From: Streptomonospora litoralis
GTDB taxonomy: Bacteria > Actinomycetota > Actinomycetes > Streptosporangiales > Streptosporangiaceae
Assembly (NCBI RefSeq): GCF_004323735.1
Contig: NZ_CP036455.1
Span: 3,095,101 to 3,159,100, forward strand
Direction of reading: 5' to 3'
DNA: 64,000 bases
Part shown: positions 51,185 to 59,843 of the stretch, one piece after another
Layout: every line of letters begins with the position of its first letter
How positions within the stretch are numbered: the first letter of the stretch is position 1
Made by a program: the position numbers and the translations under genes
The notes under the pieces: model-generated
The model's database searches: none
The model's input: only the letters and a program-made list of their open reading frames with translations
Told to the model about the DNA's origin: nothing

Positions 51185-51211
51185 GGGGGCGGGCCTCCTC
51201 CCACCGCCCCC
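51185..51211. terminator. Hairpin in the 413-bp gap after the LURP-one gene
   Basis: GGGGGCGG (51185-51192) pairs with CCGCCCCC (51204-51211). It follows the LURP-one stop and may terminate both convergent transcripts. The remaining gap, 51212-51574, shows a second short hairpin near 51266-51283 but no gene. Confidence 0.5.
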
Positions 51212-51574
51212 GAGGGGCACAGGCCGATCCGCGGCTTCGCGGACGGCCGGCGCGCCCCATCCGGCACGGCACGCACGTGCCGTCCGTGCGGATCCGCAAG
51301 CAGCGGCCATGCCCCCGCCCTCCCCTCCCCCGCCTTCGTCCGCCGGATCCCCACTCGCCGGGCACGCGCCGCCGCACCCCGCTGACCTCGGCGTTCGCGG
51401 CTGACCTCGCTTAATCCACCGCGATCGGCCACACTGCAGGAAGTTGCCGGCACGGAACCGGGTCTCCCGCGTGTCCTTCGACGATCCGACCCCCTTGCAG
51501 ACGGGGACCACGTGTCCCGGTTCCCTGCCGGCGACGACCACCCGCCCGCGCGGGCCTTCGGGCATCGCCGCCGA

Positions 51575-52588
51575 TCAGACCGGCGCGGCGACCAGCACCC
51601 GCATCTCCGCGGAGAGTTCGCGCAACTCCTGCGTCCGCAGGCCGACCGGGCGCAGCAGCGCCTCGTACTCGCCCGCGGTGCGCTCGCGGCCGCTCGTCAT
51701 GACCATCATGTGCACGTCGAACGCGCGCGACAGCCACGGGTGGCGGCCGTCGGGGATGATTCGCTCGACGATGAGCAGCCGCGACCGGGGGCTCATCGCG
51801 GCCGCGCAGTTGGCGAGGATCCGCGCACAGGAGTCGTCGTCCCAGTTGTGCAGGACCCGGCAGAGCAGGTAGACGTCGGCTTCGGCGGGGACCGAGTCGC
51901 GGAAGTCGCCGTCCAGCAGGGTGCAGCGGCCCTCGTCGACATAGGGGGCGAGCCGCTCGCGCGCACCGGCCAGGACCTGGGGACGTTCTTGGAGGAGCCC
52001 GTGCATGCGGGGGTGCCGGCGGAGCAGTTCCGCCAGCAGGCTGCCGTCGCCGCCGCCGATGTCGGCCACCCGCGACTCCGCGGCGAAGTCGTAGGCGTCG
52101 GGCAGGCCCTCGGCGAAGGACCCGCCGACCGCCATGCCCGCGTCGAAGAGGCCGGCGTCGCCGGGATGCTCGTCCAAATAGGTGTAGACGTCGCGGCCGT
52201 GGACGGCCGCGAAGGCCTGCTCTCCGGTGCGGACGGCCTCGGACAGCCCGCGCCACGCGCTGATGAAGAAGTCGCTGCGGTAGAGCAGGGCGAGATCGCG
52301 CATCGAGGACGGGTGGTCGCTGTGCAGCAGCTCGCCCGTCGGCGCCAGCCGGAACCGATCGGGCCGCTCCTCCTCCAGCAGTCCCAGCGCCGTCAGTAAG
52401 CGAAGCAGCCGCCCCAGCGACTCGGGGTCCAGATCGAGCGCGCCGGCGAGCTCGCCGGCGCCGGCCGGCCCCGCGCCGAGCCGGTCGACGACGCCCAGCC
52501 GCACCGCGGCGGCGACCGCTTCGGCCAGCCACGGCCCCACCATCAGCCGCAGCAGCTCGCGGCTCTCGGCTTCTTCCCGCCCGGCCAT
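51575..52588 (-). CDS. O-methyltransferase, SAM-dependent, winged-HTH dimerisation type
   Basis: The 337-residue product resembles plant/actinobacterial small-molecule O-methyltransferases: an N-terminal winged-helix dimerisation domain (LMVGPWLAEAVAAAVRLGVVDRL, and RLLTALGLLEEERPDRFRLAPTGELL), the SAM motif VADIGGGDGSLLAELLRRHP (~177-196), the LLDGDFRDSVPAEADVYLLCRVLHNWDDDSCARIL region carrying the catalytic His, and MVMTSGRERTAGEYEALL. Enzymes of this type often act in secondary metabolism. No biosynthetic cluster surrounds it, so the substrate cannot be inferred. ATG 52588 fits the family. Confidence 0.93.
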   Translation of the reverse strand: MAGREEAESRELLRLMVGPWLAEAVAAAVRLGVVDRLGAGPAGAGELAGALDLDPESLGRLLRLLTALGLLEEERPDRFRLAPTGELLHSDHPSSMRDLALLYRSDFFISAWRGLSEAVRTGEQAFAAVHGRDVYTYLDEHPGDAGLFDAGMAVGGSFAEGLPDAYDFAAESRVADIGGGDGSLLAELLRRHPRMHGLLQERPQVLAGARERLAPYVDEGRCTLLDGDFRDSVPAEADVYLLCRVLHNWDDDSCARILANCAAAMSPRSRLLIVERIIPDGRHPWLSRAFDVHMMVMTSGRERTAGEYEALLRPVGLRTQELRELSAEMRVLVAAPV

Positions 52589-52898
52589 CGGCGTCCCCCA
52601 TCGTCTGCGACGGTACCCCCACGTTAGCGGCGAGCGGCGGCGGTGTGGCCCCGGTTGCCGGGCTGGGACCGCGAGCCCGCGGCGCGAAAGTGGGCGAGGA
52701 CGCGTACCGGCGTGTCCGGGTCGCTGGTGCTGACCGTGCCCCCGACGCGGGCGGAGTGATCCGTGCCACCCGGCCGCAGCGGTTCGCTCACACCGAAACC
52801 GCTACCTAGCAAGCCCGAAAGGCCCTAGATTCGAGCGTGCACGGGACGAGTCCGCCTTTCGTGTGCGCACGCAGGCGCCTGAACGCTGAAGGAGTACG
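52589..52898. other. Non-coding gap between the methyltransferase and the small orphan gene
   Basis: These ~310 bp separate divergent genes. I find no convincing gene; a less GC-rich patch near 52790-52830 could carry a promoter. A GAAGGAG sequence just before 52899 is the ribosome-binding site of the small gene. Confidence 0.4.
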
Positions 52899-53126
52899 GT
52901 GTCGATCCGCCAGCCCGAGATGAAGCGCATCAAGCTGATCGTCCCCGAGGCACCCGAGTTCGCCGCCATCCGCGACCTCGACGGTACGTTCACCGAGGTC
53001 GCCGACCCGCGGAGCGGCTACCGCTTCAAGCGCGGCGACGTGTCGTTCGAGTTCGCCTCGACCGGGGAGACCACCGAAGCGGACGGAGGGACCGCCGAGG
53101 TGTTCACGGCCACCGGCGTGGCCTGA
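52899..53126 (+). CDS. Small protein of unknown function
   Basis: The 75-residue product (MSIRQPEMKRIKLIVPEAPE...) has a basic N-terminus then acidic, beta-strand-like segments (KRGDVSFEFASTGETTE). No family is recognised. GAAGGAG lies six bases before GTG 52899, and a strong palindromic terminator follows the stop, which supports a real gene. ATG 52920 in the same frame is an alternative start. Confidence 0.6.
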   Translation: MSIRQPEMKRIKLIVPEAPEFAAIRDLDGTFTEVADPRSGYRFKRGDVSFEFASTGETTEADGGTAEVFTATGVA

Positions 53127-53133
53127 CCGAAAA

Positions 53134-53155
53134 GGTGCCGCCCGCGGGCGGCACC
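53134..53155. terminator. Palindromic terminator between the small gene and corA
   Basis: Perfect 22-bp palindrome (GGTGCCGCCC GC GGGCGGCACC) preceded by GAAAA on one side, between the two convergent stops. Confidence 0.7.
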
Positions 53156-53201
53156 CGGCCCCGCTCTCGCGCCGTGGTCGCGGTGCCCGTTCCGCACGCC
53201 G

Positions 53202-54371
53202 TCACATCCACCTGCGCCACTTGAAAACGGCGTAGAGGGTGACGCTGATGCCGACCATCAGGGCCAGTGCCATCGGATAGCCCAATACCCAGTCCAATTC
53301 GGGCATGCGGGTGAAGTTCATGCCGTAGATGCTGCCGACCAGACTGGGCGCGAACAGGATGGCCGCCCAGGCGGAGATCTTCTTGACCTGCTCGCCCTGG
53401 CGGTAGCTGGCCTCGGTGACCCGCCGCATCTCCTCGTTCTGCGCCTCGCTGACCAGGGTGGCGTTCACAGTGAGGATGTTCTGCAGCATGTCGCGGAAGC
53501 CGTCGACGCGCTCGGCCACGGTGGTGGCGTGGTCGGCGACGTCGCGCAGGTAGCGGCGCAGCTCCTCGTCGGTGCCGTACTTGTCGAAACCCTCGCTCAG
53601 CGAGCGCAGCATCGGCAGCAGCGGCCGGGCGGCCCGTTGGAACTCGATGACCTCGCGGGAGAGCTCGTAGATGCGGCGGGAGACGGCGGGGTCGCCCTCG
53701 AAGACCTGGGTCTCGATCTCGTCGATGTCGTTCTGCAGCCCGGCGACGACGGGGGCGTAGCCGTCGACGACGGCGTCCAGGACCGCGTAGAGGACCGCCT
53801 CGGACCCGCGGGCCAGCAGGCGGGGGTCGTTCTCCAGGCGGCGGCGCACCGCCGACAGGTCGGGGGCCTGGTTGTGCCGCACGGTGAGCACGAAGCGCGG
53901 ACCGACGAACAGGTGCACCTCGCCGAAGCGCACCTCCTCACTGGCGTCCAGGTAGAGCGCCGACTTGAGCACGACGAAGAGGGTGTCGTCGTAGCGCTCC
54001 AGCTTCGGCCGCTGGTGGGCGACGATGGCGTCCTCCACGGCCAGCTCGTGCAGCCCGAACTCCTCGGCGGCGGCCAGTAGCTGGTTGCTGGAGGGACGCA
54101 GCAGCCCGATCCAGGCCATGGCGGTCTCGTCGTCGGGCGTGCGGCGGTGCAGCTCGGCGAGGTCGCTCAGCTGCGTGGGGGCCTCCTGGCGCTTGCCGTC
54201 GACGTAGACGGCGGCGTCGATCACGCTGTCCTGCACCGGAGGTGTGGGTGATCCGGCCTCGCCGGCCCTGGGGTCCATGGAGTACTCCGGCGGTCGGGGC
54301 CGCGCGATCCGGCGGGACTGCGCAGTGCCGCGGATTCCGGGAAGCCAGGTCAGTGGGTTGCGTTGGGCCAT
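53202..54371 (-). CDS. corA: CorA-type Mg2+/Co2+ channel
   Basis: The 389-residue product has a large cytoplasmic domain and two C-terminal membrane helices (~330-350 and ~362-385) separated by the selectivity loop containing YGMNF (GMN at ~350-352), the diagnostic of CorA. The preceding long stalk helix (ERVDGFRDMLQNILTVNATLVSEAQNEEMRRVT) fits the pentameric channel. It imports Mg2+ and possibly Co2+/Ni2+ down the membrane potential. ATG 54371 is used; start codons further inside are possible because the first ~40 residues are not conserved. Confidence 0.95.
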   Translation of the reverse strand: MAQRNPLTWLPGIRGTAQSRRIARPRPPEYSMDPRAGEAGSPTPPVQDSVIDAAVYVDGKRQEAPTQLSDLAELHRRTPDDETAMAWIGLLRPSSNQLLAAAEEFGLHELAVEDAIVAHQRPKLERYDDTLFVVLKSALYLDASEEVRFGEVHLFVGPRFVLTVRHNQAPDLSAVRRRLENDPRLLARGSEAVLYAVLDAVVDGYAPVVAGLQNDIDEIETQVFEGDPAVSRRIYELSREVIEFQRAARPLLPMLRSLSEGFDKYGTDEELRRYLRDVADHATTVAERVDGFRDMLQNILTVNATLVSEAQNEEMRRVTEASYRQGEQVKKISAWAAILFAPSLVGSIYGMNFTRMPELDWVLGYPMALALMVGISVTLYAVFKWRRWM

Positions 54372-54795
54372 GAGGAAACCCCTCGACGTGGAGTAGGCGG
54401 AGCGAAGCGGCGCGGGCGCACGGCGAAAGGCCTGCGCCGCGGGTTCACAGGTGGCGGTGTCAGGCCGTACTGGGAGGTTGGCTCATGATCGGCCCCACCT
54501 CCCCGCCTGCATCCGGCTCCGCTACTCGACGCACGCCCATGCTACCCGCGCCGCCCGCTTTCACGCCCGCGCCGGCGGCATCCGCGGCCGCCGAGTGCGG
54601 AGCGGCGTTGCCTCGCTCGTGCGGACGTGGTCGGATGGGCCGCGTGGAGGGCTCGGAGACGGCAGGGGCCGCCGGCGGCGCGGTGGTGCGCGCGGCGGGT
54701 GGACAGGGCGCCCACCGCGGAACCGCGGAGGATGCCGACGCCGGTGCCGTGTGCCCCGGCCGGCACCGCTCGACCGCGGCTCGGGAGCACCGGCC
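54372..54795. other. Gap between corA and alkB-like gene
   Basis: The 424-bp divergent gap has no gene I can support; frames running into the AlkB gene (for example from about 54451) lack family similarity. No Mg2+ riboswitch structure is recognisable. Confidence 0.4.
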
Positions 54796-55449
54796 GTGAA
54801 CGAGCCGCTGTTCGGCGCCGAGCCGGTCACCGTCGCGCCGGGCGCTGTGCACGTGCCGGGCTGGCTGGACACCGGCGCCCAGCGCGACCTGGTGGAGCGC
54901 TGCCGGCAGTGGGCGCGCGGACCGGGCGGCATGGTGCAGCACCGCATGCCGCGCGGCGGCGCGATGAGTGTGCGCATGACCGCCCTGGGCTGGTACTGGG
55001 AGCCCTACCGCTACTCGCGCAGGCTGCCCGGAGGCGAGCCGGTGCCGCCGTTTCCGCCGGTGCTGGGCGAGCTGGCGCGCGCGGGAGTGGCCGCCGCGTC
55101 GGGGGCGCCGCCCCGTGCGGACGACCCGCCCTACGACGTCGCGCTGGTGAACTTCTACGACGCCGACGCCCGGATGGGCATGCACCAGGACCGCGAGGAG
55201 CGGGCCGACGTCCCCGTGGTGTCGCTGAGCCTGGGCGACACCTGCGTCTTCCGGTTCGGCAACACGCAGACCCGCACCCGTCCCTACACCGACGTCGAGC
55301 TGGGCAGTGGCGACCTGTTCGTCTTCGGCGGGCCGGCCCGCATGGCCTACCACGGAGTGCCGCGCACGCGGCCCGGCACCGCCCCCGCGGGGATCGGCCT
55401 GGAGCGCGGGCGGCTGAACATCACGATCCGCGCCACGGGCCTGGAGTAG
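54796..55449 (+). CDS. AlkB-type 2-oxoglutarate/Fe(II) dioxygenase (DNA repair)
   Basis: The 217-residue product has the AlkB active site: Fe ligands His130 and Asp132 (MHQDREE), His186 (AYHGVPR) and the 2-oxoglutarate-binding RLNITIR (206-212), with VSLSLGDTCVFRFGN and GDLFVFGGPAR. Such enzymes repair alkylated bases in DNA/RNA by oxidative demethylation. A GTG at 54796 is used because GGGAG lies upstream; the long open frame before it is unlike AlkB. It converges with the Vps62-like gene. ada/alkA partners are not seen. Confidence 0.93.
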   Translation: MNEPLFGAEPVTVAPGAVHVPGWLDTGAQRDLVERCRQWARGPGGMVQHRMPRGGAMSVRMTALGWYWEPYRYSRRLPGGEPVPPFPPVLGELARAGVAAASGAPPRADDPPYDVALVNFYDADARMGMHQDREERADVPVVSLSLGDTCVFRFGNTQTRTRPYTDVELGSGDLFVFGGPARMAYHGVPRTRPGTAPAGIGLERGRLNITIRATGLE

Positions 55450-55470
55450 GCGGGCGGGCCGCCGCCCGCC
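55449..55470. terminator. Bidirectional hairpin after alkB-like gene
   Basis: GGCGGGCGG (55449-55457) pairs perfectly with CCGCCCGCC (55462-55470), directly at the alkB-like stop, serving both convergent transcripts. Confidence 0.65.
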
Positions 55471-55524
55471 GGACCGCGGTACACGCGCCGCCCGGCGCGA
55501 AGCGGGCGTCGCAGGACCGGCGGC

Positions 55525-57345
55525 TCAGCCGCGCACGAGGTCGCGGATGTTCACCCACAGCAGCGCGACGACGATGAGCGCGGTCGGCACCAGCAGCGAG
55601 ATCCGCCAATCGGCGGCGAAGGCGAAGATGATCCCGGCGACGCCCCCCACCGCCACCAGCAGCAGCGCCAGCCCCATCAAGAACGAGGTGAACTTGCGCC
55701 GGGCGATGGCGTCGACCATGGCGAAGGCCAGCACCACACCGATCATCGCCGGTGCGGTGTAGACGCCGCGCAGCAGCAGCATCCCGCCCAGCGCGCAGAT
55801 GAGCAGCGGAGTACTCAGCGCCGCCCATACCTGCAGGAACCGGGTGGTGCGCTGCTGGCCGGAGGCGTAGGGCCGGTGCGGGCGGTGCAGGTGCTCGGTG
55901 GGCAGCGGGGCCACCGGGCGGTCGCCGGCGAGGGCATCGCGGCAGGAGTCGCGCTCGTCGGCCATCATCGCGCGCCTGCGGTAAGTCGCGGCCAGCTCTT
56001 TCTCGTCGGCGCGGATGCGCTGGTCGTACTCGTCGGCGCGGGACTGGGAGTGGCTCTCGTGGCCGAGCACGAGACGGGCGGCGGCGAGGCGGCGCAGCTC
56101 GTCGCGGCGGCGGAGGATCTCGGCGTCGGCCTCGGCGATGCCCTCTTCCAGATCGCCCAGGTGCGCGGAGAGCTCGGCGCGGGCGGCGCCCTCGGTCGGG
56201 GAGACCTTCTGCAGGCCCACCCAGGCCAGCGGATCGGCCCAGGACCAGCGGATGGTCCCGTCGCGCTCGTAGCGGGGACCGCTGGGGGCGCGCTCGCCCT
56301 CGAAGAAGTCGCCGGTGTCGCGCCCCCACAGGCCGCGGAAGCCGCGTACCCAAGGGGTGTCGTCGTCGATGGCGTTGGCGTCCCATGCGCGATCGCCGCC
56401 GGGGCCGACGCGCACGCCGTCGCCGCGGGCGTAGTCGACGAACGGGACGCCGATACCGTGGCGGACGATGGCGCTGTCGCTGCGGAACAGCCGCAGGGTG
56501 AGCCGCCGCCAGGCCCGCACCACGCCCCGCAGCACCGCGGGATCGACCTGGATGAGGTAGTCGCCCGGAAGCATCTGGTGGGAGTGGGACCCGGCGCCGA
56601 CGAAGATGACGGGGTGGTCGCCCTCGCGCCGCAGTTCCTTGTCGTCCCAGCTGCGCCGCAGGTCGTCGCCGTAGTACTCGTGGGAGGAGGCGCCCACCCA
56701 CACCGGCCGCCTGCCGCCCTGGGCGTCCTCGACCAGATAGACGGTGACCTTCTCCCAGTCGGCCTCGTGGTCGTTGACGCCGCCGTACGTGGAGCGCCAG
56801 TCGTTCATGGCGTAGAAGAACCAGTACTGCAGGGCGGTGTAGCCGCCTTCGTGCACCACGCGGCCGTAGTAGCTGGGCGATTCGCCCTCGCCGCCGATCC
56901 GGTCGCGGTAGCGGGTGGCGGCCGCGGCGGCCACTCCGCCGGGCACGGCGCCGCGGATGAGCAGCGAGAGCTTCATCAGGATGTCGACGATGCGGCCGAG
57001 TACGCCGACGGCGGCCAGGCGGCCGCTGCGCGGGATCACCCGGCGGGAGCTGCGGCGGTGGCGGCGGGCCTCGGCGCGCAGGGATGACTCCTGGACGAAG
57101 CGCAGGTGCTTGAACCGGCCGGGCCACTCGCGCTCGGCGCCGGCCAGGCGCTCCAGGGTGAGCTCGCCCGCCGGAACGGCCTCGAACTCCTTGCCGTCGC
57201 CGTCTTCGCACCACAGACTGCAGCAGCGGACGTAGGCGTCGGCGTCGGCGGGGAAGAAGAGCTCCCCCCGGGTGAAGACGAGGATCGGCTCGTAGGCGCG
57301 CAGGAGTTCGAGATCGGTTTTCGTGCTCATGGTTGAGGTCGACAT
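55525..57345 (-). CDS. Vps62-like domain membrane protein
   Basis: The ~606-residue product has a large soluble part with the pattern ALQYWFFYAMNDWRSTYGG, NDHEADWEKVTVYL, VGASSHEYYGDD and VIFVGAGSHSHQMLPGDYLI, similar to the 'YWFFY..N...H.GDWE.V.V' signature of Vps62-type domains (a fold found in fungal/plant proteins and some bacteria, function unclear). A basic segment and a coiled-coil (~390-450) follow, then three or four membrane helices (~490-606: PLLICALGGMLLL, FTSFLMGLALLLVAVGG, ISLLVPTALIVVALL). ATG 57345 is used, GGATGG upstream; ATG 57330 is possible. It starts opposite the small HTH gene (138-bp gap). Function unknown. Confidence 0.75.
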   Translation of the reverse strand: MSTSTMSTKTDLELLRAYEPILVFTRGELFFPADADAYVRCCSLWCEDGDGKEFEAVPAGELTLERLAGAEREWPGRFKHLRFVQESSLRAEARRHRRSSRRVIPRSGRLAAVGVLGRIVDILMKLSLLIRGAVPGGVAAAAATRYRDRIGGEGESPSYYGRVVHEGGYTALQYWFFYAMNDWRSTYGGVNDHEADWEKVTVYLVEDAQGGRRPVWVGASSHEYYGDDLRRSWDDKELRREGDHPVIFVGAGSHSHQMLPGDYLIQVDPAVLRGVVRAWRRLTLRLFRSDSAIVRHGIGVPFVDYARGDGVRVGPGGDRAWDANAIDDDTPWVRGFRGLWGRDTGDFFEGERAPSGPRYERDGTIRWSWADPLAWVGLQKVSPTEGAARAELSAHLGDLEEGIAEADAEILRRRDELRRLAAARLVLGHESHSQSRADEYDQRIRADEKELAATYRRRAMMADERDSCRDALAGDRPVAPLPTEHLHRPHRPYASGQQRTTRFLQVWAALSTPLLICALGGMLLLRGVYTAPAMIGVVLAFAMVDAIARRKFTSFLMGLALLLVAVGGVAGIIFAFAADWRISLLVPTALIVVALLWVNIRDLVRG

Positions 57346-57483
57346 TAATCCATCCGATGGACGGGCGAGGCCCGCGGTTCCCGGGGTGAGTCGGCGGACT
57401 GCGCGCCCTGAGGGGAGAGTGTTCGGCGGCGAAGCGGGATCCGGCGTGCCGTGGGCGCTTAGCCGCAGCGTAGGTTGGACTTC

Positions 57484-57711
57484 ATGGAGGAGGACCTGAT
57501 CACTCCGCTGATGGAGTCGGCCCGCGGCGAGTCGCCGATGTCCGCTCTGCGCGCAACGGTCGAACTGCGCCAGGAGGTCGAGCGGCTGGAGGCGATGCAG
57601 GTGCGGCGCGCCCGGATGCAGGGCTACACCTGGAGCGAGATCGCCGTCATCCTGGGCATCAGCAAGCAGGCGGTGCACAAGAAGTACGGGGGCACGCGCA
57701 AGGAGAAGTGA
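57484..57711 (+). CDS. Small HTH (sigma-70 region 4-like) protein
   Basis: The 75-residue product ends with a helix-turn-helix, ARMQGYTWSEIAVILGISKQAVHKKYG (~45-71), like region 4 of sigma factors, preceded by a helical segment rich in Glu/Arg. Stand-alone HTH proteins of this size are common in actinobacteria. Possible roles are a DNA-binding regulator; targets unknown. ATG 57484 is supported by the phase of the helix. Confidence 0.8.
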   Translation: MEEDLITPLMESARGESPMSALRATVELRQEVERLEAMQVRRARMQGYTWSEIAVILGISKQAVHKKYGGTRKEK

Positions 57712-57746
57712 GCAGGGCGGCCCGCGTCCGCCGGGGTGGCGCCGGA

Positions 57747-58754
57747 TCACCCCGCGTGCTGCGGTGTGCGGGCCTGTGGGCGGGTATCCGCCGCGGGCGG
57801 CGGCGCCGTCGGCACGGCGGCGGTCGCGCCCTCCCCCGGGGTCCGCTCTCGCCGCTGAACCGGGCGGCGCGGGGTGCCGCGGTCGCCGCGGGCGGCGCCG
57901 ACTCCGGCGGCCACGACCACCGCCATGCCCGCCACCTGGATCCAGGCCGGCCGCTGGCCGATGACGGCCAGTCCCATGACCAGGCTGACGGCGGGTTCCA
58001 AACTGGCGAAAGTGGAGAAGGCCGCGCGGCCCATGCGCTGCAGCACCACCATCTCCAGCAGGAACGGCACCAGCGGGAAGAGCACCGCGATCACCAGCGT
58101 GACCAGCAGTACCCGGCCGGTCTCGGGGGCGGCCAGCACCGGGGGCAGGCCGAACGGCGCGGTGAGCACCGCGCCGACGGCCATCGCCACGGCGAGCCCG
58201 TGCACGGCCCGGAAGCTGGAGCCCACGCGCTGGGTCAGCACGATGTAGAGGGCCACGCACACCGCGCCGGAGGCGCCCAGCGCCACTCCGGCCAGGTCGG
58301 CGCCGCTCGACCAGGGTCGGGTGAGCAGCAGCACTCCCCCGGCTGCCGCCGCGATCCAGACGGCCTCGCGCCGGCGGCGCAGCGCCAGGACGGCCACGGC
58401 GAGAGGGCCGAGGAACTCCAGCGCGGTGGCCGTACCCAGGTCGATGCGGGCCGTTGCTGCGGAGTAGAGCACCATCATCCCCGCGCTGGCTGTGCCCAGG
58501 ATCACCGCCGCACCGAGTTCGCGCGGCGTCGCGGCACGCAGGGCGCGCCACAGGGGGCGGCCGCCGAGGGCGGCCAGGATGAGGGCGGCCCACAGCAGGC
58601 GCAGCCAGGTCACGCCGAGCGGCCCCGCCTCGCTGAACGCGCGCACGGCCAGGGCGCTGCCGGTGTGCAGCACGAACATGCCCGCGAGCAGCAGCAGCGC
58701 GGGCGGGATCCGCCCCAGGACAGCACGGACCGAGGTGGAGAATGCGGTGATCAT
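57747..58754 (-). CDS. EamA-family (DMT) transporter
   Basis: The 335-residue product has ten hydrophobic helices in two repeats of five, as in EamA/RhtA exporters: LLLLAGMFVLHTGSALAVRAFSEAGPLGVTWLRLLWAALIL at the N-terminus and the second repeat with GALCVALYIVLTQRVGSSF-like and STFASLEPAVSLVMGLAVIGQRP. Members export amino acids or metabolites. The C-terminal 45 residues are polar and disordered. It is divergent from a LysR gene and shares a TCCA-N11-TGGA box, so LysR control is likely. ATG 58754. Confidence 0.9.
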   Translation of the reverse strand: MITAFSTSVRAVLGRIPPALLLLAGMFVLHTGSALAVRAFSEAGPLGVTWLRLLWAALILAALGGRPLWRALRAATPRELGAAVILGTASAGMMVLYSAATARIDLGTATALEFLGPLAVAVLALRRRREAVWIAAAAGGVLLLTRPWSSGADLAGVALGASGAVCVALYIVLTQRVGSSFRAVHGLAVAMAVGAVLTAPFGLPPVLAAPETGRVLLVTLVIAVLFPLVPFLLEMVVLQRMGRAAFSTFASLEPAVSLVMGLAVIGQRPAWIQVAGMAVVVAAGVGAARGDRGTPRRPVQRRERTPGEGATAAVPTAPPPAADTRPQARTPQHAG

Positions 58755-58785
58755 CCGACCATTGCATCCAGCCCGTCTGTTTCTG

Positions 58786-58804
58786 TCCACGGACCATTGG
58801 TGGA
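58786..58804. promoter_or_regulatory. LysR box TCCA-N11-TGGA in the divergent promoter
   Basis: The pattern TCCA at 58786-58789 and TGGA at 58801-58804, 11 bp apart, fits the T-N11-A consensus of LysR operators exactly and lies between the transporter and the LysR gene starts. Confidence 0.65.
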
Positions 58805-58825
58805 TCGATCGTGTAGTTTCAGCGG

Positions 58826-59821
58826 ATGGACTTGACCCGTTTGCGGCTGCTGGTCGAGCTGGAGCGGCTGGGCACCATGGCGGCGGTCTCGGAGACGACC
58901 GGAATGGGCACCTCCGCGGTCTCCAAGCACTTCGCCGTCCTGGAGCAGGAGGCGGGGGCGCAGCTGCTCGCTCCGGACGGCCGGCGGGTCCGGCTCACAC
59001 CGGCCGGGCATCGCCTGGCCCGCCACGCCGTCGACATCCTGGCGCGCGTCGAGGCGGCCCGCGCCGAGCTGGCGGGCGGAGGCGAGCCGGTGGGGCGGGT
59101 GGAGCTGGTGACCTTCGTCAGCGTCGCCGCGCCGATCGTGCTGCCCGCCGTGCGCCGCCTGCAGGACGAGCACCCCGGAATCGAGGTGCGGCTGATCGAG
59201 CACGAGCCCGACGAGGCGCTGGAGCTGCTCCAGTCGGGCGCGGCCGATCTGGGCCTGGTCTACGACTACAGCCTGGTCCCGCGGCGCTTCCCCGACACGC
59301 TCACCCTGCGGCCGATCGGGACCGAACCGCTGCTGCTCTCCCAGCCCTCCGGCGCCCCGGCCACCAGCCGCATCATGACCCGCCGGCGGCTGCTCGGCCT
59401 CGCCGAGGCGTCCTGGATCGCCAACTCGCGCGGCAGCGACGAGGACGAGCTGGTGCGGCGGATGTGCGCCGGTGCCGGCTTCGCGCCGCGAATCCGGCAC
59501 CGCATCGACAACCTGGAGATCGTCGAGGAGGTGGTGGCGGCCGGGATGGGCGTGGGCGTGATGCCCAAGCTCGCCGCGGTCACCCGCCGGGGCGTGGTGC
59601 ACTCGCCGCTGGGCGAACTCGGCGGCACGCGGCGGATCTCGCTGGCGGGCAGCACCGGCGGCTGGGCGTGGCGCCCGATCGCGCTGCTCGCCCGCTACCT
59701 GTGGGAGGCCGCGCGCGGCGTGCTCGACGACACCGCGCAGACGCCGCCGGTGCCCGACGGCGGGCCCGCGGCGCCGCCGGCGGGGCCCTACGGCGGCGCC
59801 GGTCCGCTCGGAGAGGGGTGA
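58826..59821 (+). CDS. LysR-family regulator (EamA-linked)
   Basis: The 331-residue product has an N-terminal HTH (LTRLRLLVELERLGTMAAVSETTGMGTSAVSKHFAVLEQEAGAQLLAPDGRRVRLTPAGHRL, ~2-66) and a periplasmic-binding-like effector domain (ELVTFVSVAAPIVLPAVRRLQDEHPG). It is divergent from the EamA exporter and likely regulates it in response to the exported compound. ATG 58826; the C-terminal ~35 residues are Pro/Gly-rich and probably disordered. Confidence 0.93.
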   Translation: MDLTRLRLLVELERLGTMAAVSETTGMGTSAVSKHFAVLEQEAGAQLLAPDGRRVRLTPAGHRLARHAVDILARVEAARAELAGGGEPVGRVELVTFVSVAAPIVLPAVRRLQDEHPGIEVRLIEHEPDEALELLQSGAADLGLVYDYSLVPRRFPDTLTLRPIGTEPLLLSQPSGAPATSRIMTRRRLLGLAEASWIANSRGSDEDELVRRMCAGAGFAPRIRHRIDNLEIVEEVVAAGMGVGVMPKLAAVTRRGVVHSPLGELGGTRRISLAGSTGGWAWRPIALLARYLWEAARGVLDDTAQTPPVPDGGPAAPPAGPYGGAGPLGEG

Positions 59822-59843
59822 AGGCGGCGGGGCGCCGCTGCGG

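Noticed and set aside
54372-54480. Mg2+ riboswitch before corA
   Set aside because: No M-box-like conserved stems are recognisable in the corA leader.
57346-58797. Upstream extension of the Vps62-like protein to 1090 residues
   Set aside because: It would run across the small HTH gene and the EamA gene; the extra part is antisense-like with no domain.
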